NCBI RefSeq assembly: GCF_026340095.1
Contig: NZ_JAPEPO010000001.1
Span: forward strand, 7,398,501-7,462,500
Reading direction: 5' to 3'
DNA length: 64,000 bases
DNA from: Streptomyces sp. NBC_01446
Lineage (GTDB): Bacteria; Actinomycetota; Actinomycetes; Streptomycetales; Streptomycetaceae
Below the pieces are notes generated by a model that was not told where the DNA came from, made no database searches, and saw only the letters and a list, made by a program, of their open reading frames with translations. Of this stretch, positions 24,942 to 32,399 are shown piece after piece (position 1 is the first letter of the stretch; every line of letters starts with the position of its first letter). A program made the translations under genes and the position numbers.

Positions 24942-26003
24942 TCAGCACCTTCCGGCGGGCACGGACACCGCGCACCTGTTGTCGCGGTACTTGTTGCCCT
25001 TGCCCTTGTCCTGGGTGACCAGGTCGGTCGTGTTGCCCATCACGAGGTTGTCGCGGATCTCGTTGCGCTGGTTGAGGGCACCCTTGAAGTTCTTGGCGAG
25101 CACGATGCCGCCCGACATCGGGGCCTTGCCGACGTTGTCCACGACGGTGTTCCCCGCCAACAGCGAGTCCTCGACGCCGGTGAGGACGATGCCCGACCCC
25201 TGGATGTAGGGCAGGCGCGCGGTCGCGGGGCAGTACTTGCTGTTGTCGTGCACGTAGTTGTTCCGCACCGTCAGTGCGCCGGGGCGCGGTTTGTTCTCGT
25301 CACCCACGAGCATCATCGCGGCGCAGTTGCCGGCCGCCTCGTTGTGCGCGACCGCCAGGTTCCGCAGCCGCCGCACGGTGACGCCGATCCGGTTGCCGAG
25401 CATCCGGTTGTGGCTGACCACCGTCCCATCGGTGTCCAGGGCCCCCTCCTCGGCGTAGACCGTGTTGCCCAGGAAGAGGCCGGCGTCGCCGTTGCCCTCG
25501 ACCGTGTCGTTGCGGACCACCCCGCGCACGGACCGTTCCTGGCCGATGCCCCACTGGCCGTTCTTCTCGGAGGTCACTCCCTCGATCCGGAGACGATCGG
25601 TACCCGTCGCCCACAGACCGTTCTTGGTGAAACCACGAAGAGTCAGGGAGCGCACGGTGACGCGTTCGACGGGCTTGCTCTTGGTCCCGGTCACGCAGAT
25701 GCCGTTGCCGGCCTTGGCACATGCGTTGTCGGCGGACTTCGTGCCGGGGACGATGACGGTGGACCGGGCGCTCGCGCCCCGCAGCGTCACTCCGGACACG
25801 GTGATGGTGACGCTCTCGTGGTAGGTGCCGGGGGAGAGGACGATGACGTCTCCCGGCTTTGCCGTGTTCACGGCTTTCTGGATCGACTCGCCCGGTTTCA
25901 CCCGGTGCACCGATCGGCAGTCGGCCGACGGGGCCGCGGCCCCCACGCTCGACGCGACGACGGCCGCGGTGCATGCGAGGTACGCAATCTGTCGCTTGGT
26001 CAT
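24942..26003 (-). CDS. Secreted right-handed parallel beta-helix protein
   Basis: The protein is 353 residues with a signal peptide (~1-23, ending VGAAAPSA). The body is a parallel beta-helix: PGDVIVLSPGTYHESVTITVSGVTLRG, then repeating N-G/N-R-I/N-x-V turns such as GVTSEKNGQWGIG, DTVEGNGDAGLFLGNT and NTVVDNVGKAPMSGGIVL, which is the NosD/CASH-type carbohydrate-binding or hydrolase fold. It may act on or bind extracellular polysaccharide; no catalytic residues can be named. It lies upstream of and in the same direction as the O-methyltransferase (50 bp or less apart) and may be co-transcribed. Confidence 0.85.
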   Translation of the reverse strand: MTKRQIAYLACTAAVVASSVGAAAPSADCRSVHRVKPGESIQKAVNTAKPGDVIVLSPGTYHESVTITVSGVTLRGASARSTVIVPGTKSADNACAKAGNGICVTGTKSKPVERVTVRSLTLRGFTKNGLWATGTDRLRIEGVTSEKNGQWGIGQERSVRGVVRNDTVEGNGDAGLFLGNTVYAEEGALDTDGTVVSHNRMLGNRIGVTVRRLRNLAVAHNEAAGNCAAMMLVGDENKPRPGALTVRNNYVHDNSKYCPATARLPYIQGSGIVLTGVEDSLLAGNTVVDNVGKAPMSGGIVLAKNFKGALNQRNEIRDNLVMGNTTDLVTQDKGKGNKYRDNRCAVSVPAGRC

Positions 26004-26108
26004 ATGGCGAAGCTACGAGCGGGTGTTCCGGCCCGCCACTGCTGATCGCCCAGGTGGGCCGCCACCTACGCTGTGGGTGAGCCGAACGAGCGGAAAAGGG
26101 GGCGGCGC

Positions 26109-26205
26109 ATGGCCACTTGGGGGCTGATCGTCGAGATGACCGTGGGTACGGGGGAGCGCAAGCACATGGAGGCGTCCGTGCTTCGCGCGCATGTGGAGGG
26201 CTCAC
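26109..26205 (+). pseudogene. 5' fragment of a small conserved gene split by TnpB copy 2
   Basis: ATG at 26109, with AGGGGGCGG upstream, opens MATWGLIVEMTVGTGERKHMEASVLRAHVEGS (given in two parts: MATWGLIVEMTVGTGERKHM and EASVLRAHVEGS) and then runs into the TnpB element. Joining base 26205 to base 27672 restores the frame as ...GGC TCA CGT GAA GAG..., reading VEGS-R-EEALAEL. I recall short Streptomyces proteins with this start and a matching C-terminus, function unknown. The gene is certainly interrupted; whether the fragment is still translated is unknown. Confidence 0.85.
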
Positions 26206-27671
26206 TTGAAGGCTCCCCTCCCTGGAGGGAGGAGATTCTCCACCCTCCAGGGCTGAGCGGGGATTTACGGCTCAGGCAGCCTCCTGGTCCAGCGGACCAG
26301 GAGGTCTTGCACCCTCAGCACCGTCCGGGTTCCAACCTGCCCGGACCAGCATCACGCGGGCGGAGTTCTTATCCCGGGGGGACACGGCTCCGCACACGGT
26401 GCAGGCATACGTTCTCATCGAGAGAGGGAGTGCGTGCTTGGTTCTCGCTGCGCACTGCGCACATTCCATCGTGGTGTGCGCCGGGTGCACGAGACGGACG
26501 TCCCGTGCGTGTTTGCGGCCCATCTCGACCAGGGCGCGCTTCGTCGCGGCGATGGCGGCGTCGGCCGCTGTGCGGGCCATCGTGGTCTTCGCGAGGAACT
26601 TCGGCCGGAAGTCCTCCACCGCAACCCCGTCATGGCCACGCATCACGGACGTGGCCCACTTGCGGCCGGTGTCCTCACGCTGCCTCGCGATCTTCTTGTG
26701 CACCTTGGCGGCCTGTGCCTGCGCCTTCCGATAACCCTTGGATGCGGGCTGCCCTTTCGGGCGCCGGCGCCGGGCCATCATCCGCTGGTACTTCGCGAGC
26801 CGCTGCGCGGCCCGCTTGCCGTGCCCGGCATGCGGGAGGTCGTAGGCGTCATCCGTGGTGGTGGCCGTCTCCTTCACACCCCAGTCCACCCCGAGAACCC
26901 GCCCGGTGGCGGGCAGCGGTTCGCTCTGCGCGGGAGCGACGAAGGACACGTACCAATGCCCAAGCGTGTCCTGGTACACGCGAACGCTCGACGGGTCGGC
27001 CGGAAGGTCCCGCGACCACACCACGCTCAGCACGATCCCGCCCGCGAGGTGCAGACGACCGTCCTTAAGCCGGAAACCGCGCTTCGTGTAGTTCATGCCC
27101 GGCTTGGCGTCCCGCTTGCGCTTGAAGTGGGGCATCCCCGCCCGACGGTGCTGCGCAAGCCGGTCCTTGATGTCCTTCAGCGCCTTCGCCCTCGACTTGG
27201 TGAAGTCGCGGATCACCTGCTGCTGCGGCACGGACGCGCCCTGAGCCAGCCACGGCGTCACTTTGCGGGCCTCGGTCAGCAGCTTGTCGAGCTGGGCCGG
27301 ACCGCACGTCAGCTTCTCGCCGCCCGCTCTGCTCTGCGCGTGGACCTGCCTGGACTTGGCCACGCACTCGTTCCACAGCCACCGGCAGCGATCCCACTCG
27401 GCGTCGAGCGCGCGCCGGGCCGTGGCCGACAGGCGCACACGAAAGGTGTACCGGGCATGCCCGGCCCCCTGCGTGATCGCTCCACTCGTCATACACCCGA
27501 ACCTACCCGGGAGGACTGACAGTCGAGAGTTTTTGATCGCTGTCGGCACGCTCGCCCCGACACGCGGTGGACGGTCTTTCGCCCCGGGGGCGAAACCCCT
27601 GTCTCCTGTCCTGCTCCGCAGGAGTCCGACTCCTCCCCGGCCTGAAGGCCGGGCATCCTCGGAGGAACCCG
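26206..27671 (-). mobile_element. IS605/IS1341-type TnpB element, copy 2
   Basis: About 1.47 kb, tnpB only, inserted in a small gene. Read on the minus strand, the left junction follows TTCAC and the left-end hairpin is CCCGGCC-TTCA-GGCCGGG (27635-27653). The right end has an imperfect CTCC-CTCCCT/AGGGAG-GAG hairpin (26212-26234) and ends TTCAA at the boundary. The 24-base subterminal sequence upstream of tnpB (CTGTCAGTCCTCCCGGGTAG and on to GTTC) is identical in copy 1. Perfect frame restoration of the host gene when 26206-27671 is removed fixes both ends. Confidence 0.88.
26272..27492 (-). CDS. tnpB: TnpB RNA-guided nuclease, intact motifs
   Basis: The protein is 406 residues. The RuvC triad is in VLGVDWGVKETAT (Asp), VAVEDFRPKF (Glu) and SPRDKNSARV (Asp). 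The zinc ribbon CAQC ... CTVC is complete. It is closely similar to copy 1 over the whole length and has a longer C-terminal tail ending PGPLDQEAA. ATG at 27492 matches the copy 1 start (M-T-x-x-A-T/I-T-Q-G-A-G). This is probably the active nuclease of the pair. No TnpA transposase is present in the window, so movement would need one in trans. Confidence 0.93.
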   Translation of the reverse strand: MTSGAITQGAGHARYTFRVRLSATARRALDAEWDRCRWLWNECVAKSRQVHAQSRAGGEKLTCGPAQLDKLLTEARKVTPWLAQGASVPQQQVIRDFTKSRAKALKDIKDRLAQHRRAGMPHFKRKRDAKPGMNYTKRGFRLKDGRLHLAGGIVLSVVWSRDLPADPSSVRVYQDTLGHWYVSFVAPAQSEPLPATGRVLGVDWGVKETATTTDDAYDLPHAGHGKRAAQRLAKYQRMMARRRRPKGQPASKGYRKAQAQAAKVHKKIARQREDTGRKWATSVMRGHDGVAVEDFRPKFLAKTTMARTAADAAIAATKRALVEMGRKHARDVRLVHPAHTTMECAQCAARTKHALPLSMRTYACTVCGAVSPRDKNSARVMLVRAGWNPDGAEGARPPGPLDQEAA

Positions 27672-27985
27672 GTGAAGAGGCCCTGGCGGAGCTGGGGGAG
27701 TGGATCGGGCGCTACACGCCGGAGCATCCACGCAGTCCGAAACGCAGTCGGATCTTCCGTACCGCCGACGGGTTCCTGCTCGTCGTCGACGGTGCCTGGC
27801 AGTCCTTCAGTTCCCGGTTCACGGTCGCGGAGCTGGTGAAGGACAGCGCCGCGCCGCAGCCGGTGCCGTCGCCCGCGCCCCCGCCCGAGGACGCCGCTCC
27901 GGCGCCCTCGGGTCCGACCGTGGACCGGTACGCGGACGGGGTGCCGGTGAAGCCGGCCTGGCTGGGCCGCACCGACCTGCCGTGA
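27672..27985 (+). pseudogene. 3' fragment of the small gene split by TnpB copy 2
   Basis: The frame continues as EEALAELGEWIGRYTPEHPR, SPKRSRIFRTADGFLLVVDG and AWQSFSSRFTVAELVKDS, then a Pro/Ala-rich tail (AAPQPVPSPAPPPEDAAPAP) and ends KPAWLGRTDLP at 27985. The conserved core (YTPEHP-x-SPKR, DGFLLVVDGA, RFTVAELV) is intact. The start codon is 1.5 kb away across the element. Together with 26109-26205 it would form a protein of about 136 residues. Role unknown. Confidence 0.85.
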
Positions 27986-28004
27986 CCGCACGGGTCGAGA
28001 GGCG

Positions 28005-29141
28005 CTAGGCGCCGGCGGACACCGGTGAGTCGGTCCGCGCGGCCACCGAGTTGTCGGTCACGGACTTGGGGATCGGCCGGTCGTCGCGCAGGGCCTGCCA
28101 GACCTGGTGGGACGCCTTGGTCAGCGGCAGGACGCGGCCGGCGTCCTGGGCGTCGTAACTGACGGGCAGCGTGATCATGTTCATGTGGTCGGGGCTGATG
28201 CCCTTCAGGTCCTTCGCCAGACCGAGCAGTTTGTCCGCGGACGCGAGACCGGAGTCGGCACTCACGGTCTTGGTCGCGGTGTCGGCGAGTTCGTACGCCC
28301 TGGCGGGGTTGCTGACCACGCCGATCGACTCGGCGCGGTGGATCAGTGCCTTGATGAAGGTCTGCTGGAGCTGGATCCGGCCCAGGTCGCTGCCGTCGCC
28401 GACGGCGTGCCTGGTCCGCACGAGTGCCAGTGCCTGTTCACCCTTGAGGGTGTGCTTGCCTGCGCTCAGGGACAGATGGCTGCTGGTGTCCCTGATGGCC
28501 CGGTGGGTGGTGATGTCGACACCGCCGAGCTCGTCGACGAACTTCTGGAAGCCCTTGAAGTCGACCTCGAGATAGTGGTCCATGCGCACGCCCGACATCT
28601 TCTCCACCGTCTTCACGGTGCAGGCGGGGCCGCCTACCTGGTACGCCGCGTTGAACATCGACTGAGGCTCGCCCGGTGCCGTGCCGCCCGACGGGTTCGC
28701 GCACTGCGGCCGGTCGACCATCGTGTCGCGGGGGATGCTGACGACGGAGGCCGTTTTGTGGCTCTTGTCGACGTGCAGCACCATCGCCGTGTCCGAGCGG
28801 GCGCCGGTGACGCCCGTGCCGTACTTGCCGTGTGTGCCGGCGCGCGAGTCGGAGCCGAGGAGCAGGATGTTCATCGCCCCGTCGTGGCCCGCGTCCGGGC
28901 GGTTCTTGCCCAGTACGGCGTTGATGTCCGTGCCCTTGAGGTTCCCGTTCAGGTGCGACCACGCGTAGGCCACGCCACCGCCGCCGACGAGGACGGCGCC
29001 GAGTGCGGTGTAGGTGATGATGCGCAGCCGTTTCCTGCTTGACCTGCCGCGTGAGCGGTGCAGGTTCGCGGACCCGTAGCCGGGGTGGTCAAGGGCGTCG
29101 GCTGAGGGCGCGTGCCCTTCGTCTCCGCTGTGGTGCGGCAT
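28005..29141 (-). CDS. LytR-CpsA-Psr (LCP) family cell-wall glycopolymer transferase
   Basis: The protein is 378 residues. A cytoplasmic Ser/His-rich N-terminus precedes one membrane segment (~40-61, IITYTALGAVLVGGGGVAYAW) and the LCP domain: MNILLLGSDSRAG, SDTAMVLHVDKSHKTASVVSIPRDT with the key arginines, and the later LVRTRHAVGDGSDLGRIQLQQ. LCP enzymes move lipid-linked teichoic or other glycopolymers onto peptidoglycan outside the cell. ATG at 29141 is first in frame. It sits next to a secreted transglycosylase in the same direction, an envelope-building pair. Confidence 0.93.
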   Translation of the reverse strand: MPHHSGDEGHAPSADALDHPGYGSANLHRSRGRSSRKRLRIITYTALGAVLVGGGGVAYAWSHLNGNLKGTDINAVLGKNRPDAGHDGAMNILLLGSDSRAGTHGKYGTGVTGARSDTAMVLHVDKSHKTASVVSIPRDTMVDRPQCANPSGGTAPGEPQSMFNAAYQVGGPACTVKTVEKMSGVRMDHYLEVDFKGFQKFVDELGGVDITTHRAIRDTSSHLSLSAGKHTLKGEQALALVRTRHAVGDGSDLGRIQLQQTFIKALIHRAESIGVVSNPARAYELADTATKTVSADSGLASADKLLGLAKDLKGISPDHMNMITLPVSYDAQDAGRVLPLTKASHQVWQALRDDRPIPKSVTDNSVAARTDSPVSAGA

Positions 29142-29209
29142 GGGCGCTGCCCTCCGTTCGAGGGTTTGAGGTGTGCCGTGGATCAGTTACGGCGTGTGGT
29201 GACGACGGC

Positions 29210-29719
29210 TCAGTACGCGGAGTTGACGTTGTCGATGGAGCCGTAGCGGTCGGCGGCGTAGTTGGCGGCCGCGGTGATGTTGGCGACCGGGTCCGTCAGG
29301 CTGTTGGCGGTGCCGGCGACGTGGTAGGCGTTGAAGGTCGGCTGGATCACCTGCAGCAGGCCCTTGGACGGGGTGCCCTTGACCGCGTTGACGTCGTAGC
29401 CGTTCACGGCGTTCGGGTTGCCGGACGACTCACGCATGATGTTGCGGTGCAGACCCTCGTAGGAGCCGGGGATGCCCTTGGCCTTCATGACCTTGAGGGC
29501 CTCGTTGATCCAGGCGTCGACGTTGTTCCCGTCGGTGGCCTTCTTCGTCGATACCGAAGGAGCGGCCTTCGGCGCCGCGGCGGGCTCGGCGGCCTGCGCG
29601 GGGGACGGGGCGAAGGTCAGTGCCGCGCCCGCGAGACCGGCGGCGGCCAGGACCGTGACGGTGGCGCGCTTGAAGCGGGTGGGGCGGGCGGCAGCGGTGA
29701 TCTGAGTGGAGAAGGCCAT
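29210..29719 (-). CDS. Secreted transglycosylase-SLT domain protein
   Basis: The protein is 169 residues. A signal peptide (1-43, ending SPAQAA) and a Pro/Ala/Lys linker precede a lysozyme-like SLT domain. Its catalytic Glu97 lies in IMRESSGNPNAVNGYD, followed by KGLLQVIQPTFNAYH and ANITAAANYAADRYGSIDNV. It would cleave the glycan strand of peptidoglycan, leaving anhydro-muramic ends. The gene has its own promoter and a leader of about 140 nt. Proteins of this class are common in Streptomyces growth and germination. Confidence 0.93.
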   Translation of the reverse strand: MAFSTQITAAARPTRFKRATVTVLAAAGLAGAALTFAPSPAQAAEPAAAPKAAPSVSTKKATDGNNVDAWINEALKVMKAKGIPGSYEGLHRNIMRESSGNPNAVNGYDVNAVKGTPSKGLLQVIQPTFNAYHVAGTANSLTDPVANITAAANYAADRYGSIDNVNSAY

Positions 29720-29815
29720 GCGGGATTACCTCTTCATGCTCGGGGACATCGTGCGGCGCCGGCCGTGTGGTGGCGCTGGGAGCGGAGTGGAGATCCGCGT
29801 CCTGACCCGGGGGTC

Positions 29816-29843
29816 CGGAGCGAGCGACTTCGCTCGTGCTCCG
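29816..29843 (-). promoter_or_regulatory. Leader hairpin of the transglycosylase mRNA
   Basis: In the 5' leader, CGGAGC-AC-GAGCGA pairs with TCGCTC-GCTCCG around a 2-nt loop. It lies between the promoter and the start codon. I checked for the ydaO/c-di-AMP riboswitch known before cell-wall hydrolase genes in Streptomyces and did not find its conserved blocks. Confidence 0.5.
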
Positions 29844-29867
29844 ACCCGCTCTCCGGGACGACAGCCA

Positions 29868-29896
29868 TAGTTAGCGATCCCGGAGAGGGTGCGCAA
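29868..29896 (-). promoter_or_regulatory. Vegetative-type promoter of the transglycosylase gene
   Basis: On the minus strand TTGCGC (-35, 29891-29896) and TAACTA (-10, 29868-29873) are separated by 17 bp. The predicted start lies about 140 nt before the ATG. Confidence 0.6.
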
Positions 29897-30125
29897 GGAT
29901 GTGACGTACTACCCCACTACGGAGGAATGTCCGAAATGACCTGATGTGGTGCCCTCTGTGCACCACTGGGCGGCCTTATCTGCTACTACCGCCTCTAGTA
30001 TGTGATCTGGCTCCTATGGGGTGCTTCACAGGCCCGGCCCCCTCCGCGTTACCCACGTCACGCGTTCAGCCCGGTTCGGAGGCCAGGATGATGCCCTCGC
30101 AGGGCGACTCTCTTGAGGAGGCGGA
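29897..30125. other. Intergenic region before the metallo-hydrolase gene
   Basis: This less GC-rich stretch contains no gene. GAGGAGGCGGA at about 30114-30124 is the ribosome-binding site of the next gene. TAGTAT at 29997-30002 could be a -10 element, but no good -35 is visible at the right distance. Confidence 0.4.
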
Positions 30126-31007
30126 ATGGGTGGAACCACGCGGCAGGTCGACTTCGTGACCGAGGGGCCCGTGCCGCTGGCGCTGGACGTGCGCTGGATC
30201 CACGGATCGGAGTCGGCGAAGCACAACACCGACCCGGACATCCAGGTGCACCCCTATGACGAGCACACGGTCATCCTGCGCCAGAACATGGCCGTGCATG
30301 ACGAGGCGCCCTTCCTGTTTCTGCTGTTCGGCAACGCGCGCGCCGTACTCATCGACACGGGAGCCACCGCCTCCGCCGAGTACTTCCCCCTGCGCCGGGT
30401 CGTCGACGGGCTCATCGGGGACTGGCTGACGGAGCACCCCCGGGACACCTACGAACTCCTCGTGCTGCACACCCACGCCCACGGGGACCATGTGGCGGCG
30501 GATGCCCAGTTCGCCGACCGGCCCCACACGCGCGTGGTCGGGGCGGATCGTGACAGCGCCTGGGCGTTCTTCGGGTTCGCGGACGACCAAGGCCGAGTGG
30601 CCCGCGTCGACCTGGGCGGCCGCGTGCTGGAGTGCATGGCCACCCCGGGCCACCATGCGGCGGCCGTCACCTACTACGACCCGCACACCGGGCTCCTGCT
30701 CACCGGGGACACGGTCTATCCCGGGCGGCTGTACGTCGAGGACTGGGCGGCGTTCACCGAGTCCATCGACCGCATGGTCGAATTCGCCGCCACCCGTACG
30801 GTCACTCATGTGCTGGGCTGCCACATCGAGATGAGCAGCAAGCCGGGCATCGACTACCCGGTCCTGACCACCTGTCAGCCGGACGAGCCACCGCTGGAGA
30901 TGACGGTCGGGCAGCTGCAGGACATCCGCCGAGCGATCGATGAGATCGGCGACCGGACCGGCCGCCACGTCTTCCCCGACTTCATCATCTGCCGCTCCGA
31001 CGACTGA
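30126..31007 (+). CDS. Metallo-beta-lactamase-fold hydrolase
   Basis: The protein is 293 residues. The zinc motif is HTHAHGDHVA with AVLIDTGATAS before it; later ligands are His in ATPGHHAAAVTYYD, Asp in LLTGDTVYPG and His in LGCHIEMS. The family includes glyoxalase II, lactonases and other hydrolases. The substrate cannot be told; the N-terminal segment ALDVRWIHGSESAKHNTDPDI is unusual and may form a substrate cap. ATG at 30126 has a strong upstream GGAGG. A P450 gene follows in the same direction after 112 bp. Confidence 0.88.
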   Translation: MGGTTRQVDFVTEGPVPLALDVRWIHGSESAKHNTDPDIQVHPYDEHTVILRQNMAVHDEAPFLFLLFGNARAVLIDTGATASAEYFPLRRVVDGLIGDWLTEHPRDTYELLVLHTHAHGDHVAADAQFADRPHTRVVGADRDSAWAFFGFADDQGRVARVDLGGRVLECMATPGHHAAAVTYYDPHTGLLLTGDTVYPGRLYVEDWAAFTESIDRMVEFAATRTVTHVLGCHIEMSSKPGIDYPVLTTCQPDEPPLEMTVGQLQDIRRAIDEIGDRTGRHVFPDFIICRSDD

Positions 31008-31119
31008 GCGCCCCGGCCTGTCACGCCGACCGCCGCGGCGAGACCATGAGGGGGCTGTCTCCGCCGACGGATGATCAATAACCTGGTGGGCGTTGCCTGT
31101 TACTGACCGAGGGAGCTTC

Positions 31120-32343
31120 ATGTCCACCGCACAGGTCCCCGACATACTGTCGCCGGAGTTCGCCGAGAATCCGTACCCGGCCTACGCGGCCATGCGTGAG
31201 CACTCTCCGCTCATCTGGCACGAGGCCACGCGGAGTTACGTCATCTCGCGGTACGCCGATGTCGAGCGCGTCTTCAAGGACAGGGAGTCGCAGTTCACGA
31301 CGGACAACTACAACTGGCAGATCGAGCCGGTGCACGGCAAGACGATCCTCCAGCTCAGCGGGCGTGAGCACGCGGTCCGCCGCGCGCTCGTCGCGCCGGC
31401 GTTCCGCGGGAGCGACCTCCAGGAGAAGTTCCTGCCGGTCATCGAGCGCAACTCCCGCGAACTGATCGACACGTTCCGTGCCACCGGCTCCGTCGACCTC
31501 GTGGGCGAGTACGCCACCCGCTTCCCCGTCAACGTGATCGCCGACATGCTGGGCCTGGACAAGGCGGACCACGCGCGCTTCCACGGCTGGTACACCACCG
31601 TCATCGCGTTCCTCGGCAACCTGTCCGGTGACAAGGACGTCGCGGCGGCCGGTGAGCGCACCCGCGTCGAGTTCGCCGAGTACATGATCCCGATCATCCG
31701 GCAGCGCCGGGACAACCTCGGCGACGACCTGCTCTCCTCGCTGTGCGCCGCCGAGGTCGACGGCGTCCGCATGAGCGACGAGGACATCAAGGCGTTCTGC
31801 AGCCTGCTCCTCGCGGCCGGCGGCGAGACCACCGACAAGGCCATCGCCAGCCTCTTCGCCAACCTGCTCACCCACCCCGAGCAGCTCGACGCGGTCCGCA
31901 AGGACCGCACGCTGATCGCCCGCGCCTTCGCCGAGACGCTGCGCTACACCCCGCCCGTCCACATGATCATGCGCCAGTCGGCGACCGACGTGGAGGTGAG
32001 CGGCGGCACGATCCCCGCGGGAGCGACCGTCACCTGTCTGATCGGCGCAGCCAACCGCGACGCGGACCGCTACTCGGAGCCCGACCGCTTCGACATCTTC
32101 CGCGAGGACCTCACCGCCACGAACGCGTTCTCGGCGGCGGCCGACCATCTGTCCTTCGCGCTCGGCCGGCACTTCTGCGTCGGCGCGCTGCTCGCCAAGG
32201 CCGAGGTCGAGATCGGCGTCGGCCAGCTCCTCGACGCGATGCCGGACGTGCGGCTCGCCGACGGGTTCGACCCGGTGGAACAAGGGGTGTTCACCCGCGG
32301 CCCGCAGTCCCTGCCGGTGCAGTTCACCCCCGTCACCGTGTGA
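31120..32343 (+). CDS. Cytochrome P450
   Basis: The protein is 407 residues, a complete bacterial class I P450. The I-helix is LLAAGGETTDKA (231-242), ExxR is E272-TLR, and the haem ligand is Cys353 in FALGRHFCVGALLAK. An adjacent ferredoxin gene is not present, so redox partners come from elsewhere. ATG at 31120 follows GAGGGAGC. It faces the TnpB-P450 chimera across a shared hairpin; the pair may be what is left of two linked P450 genes. The substrate is unknown. Confidence 0.95.
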   Translation: MSTAQVPDILSPEFAENPYPAYAAMREHSPLIWHEATRSYVISRYADVERVFKDRESQFTTDNYNWQIEPVHGKTILQLSGREHAVRRALVAPAFRGSDLQEKFLPVIERNSRELIDTFRATGSVDLVGEYATRFPVNVIADMLGLDKADHARFHGWYTTVIAFLGNLSGDKDVAAAGERTRVEFAEYMIPIIRQRRDNLGDDLLSSLCAAEVDGVRMSDEDIKAFCSLLLAAGGETTDKAIASLFANLLTHPEQLDAVRKDRTLIARAFAETLRYTPPVHMIMRQSATDVEVSGGTIPAGATVTCLIGAANRDADRYSEPDRFDIFREDLTATNAFSAAADHLSFALGRHFCVGALLAKAEVEIGVGQLLDAMPDVRLADGFDPVEQGVFTRGPQSLPVQFTPVTV

Positions 32344-32344
32344 A

Positions 32345-32387
32345 CCACGTGGCTGGGACCGGCAGTTGACCGGTCCCGGCCGCGTGG
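32345..32387. terminator. Bidirectional terminator between P450 genes
   Basis: CCACGTGGCTGGGACCGG pairs with CCGGTCCCGGCCGCGTGG (18 bp, two G-T wobbles) around a 7-nt loop, starting 2 bp after the stop of the P450 gene. Confidence 0.85.
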
Positions 32388-32399
32388 TGTCCGTAGATC

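Noticed and set aside
29720..29940. c-di-AMP (ydaO) riboswitch before the transglycosylase gene
   Set aside because: The leader has a strong hairpin but not the conserved aptamer sequence blocks.
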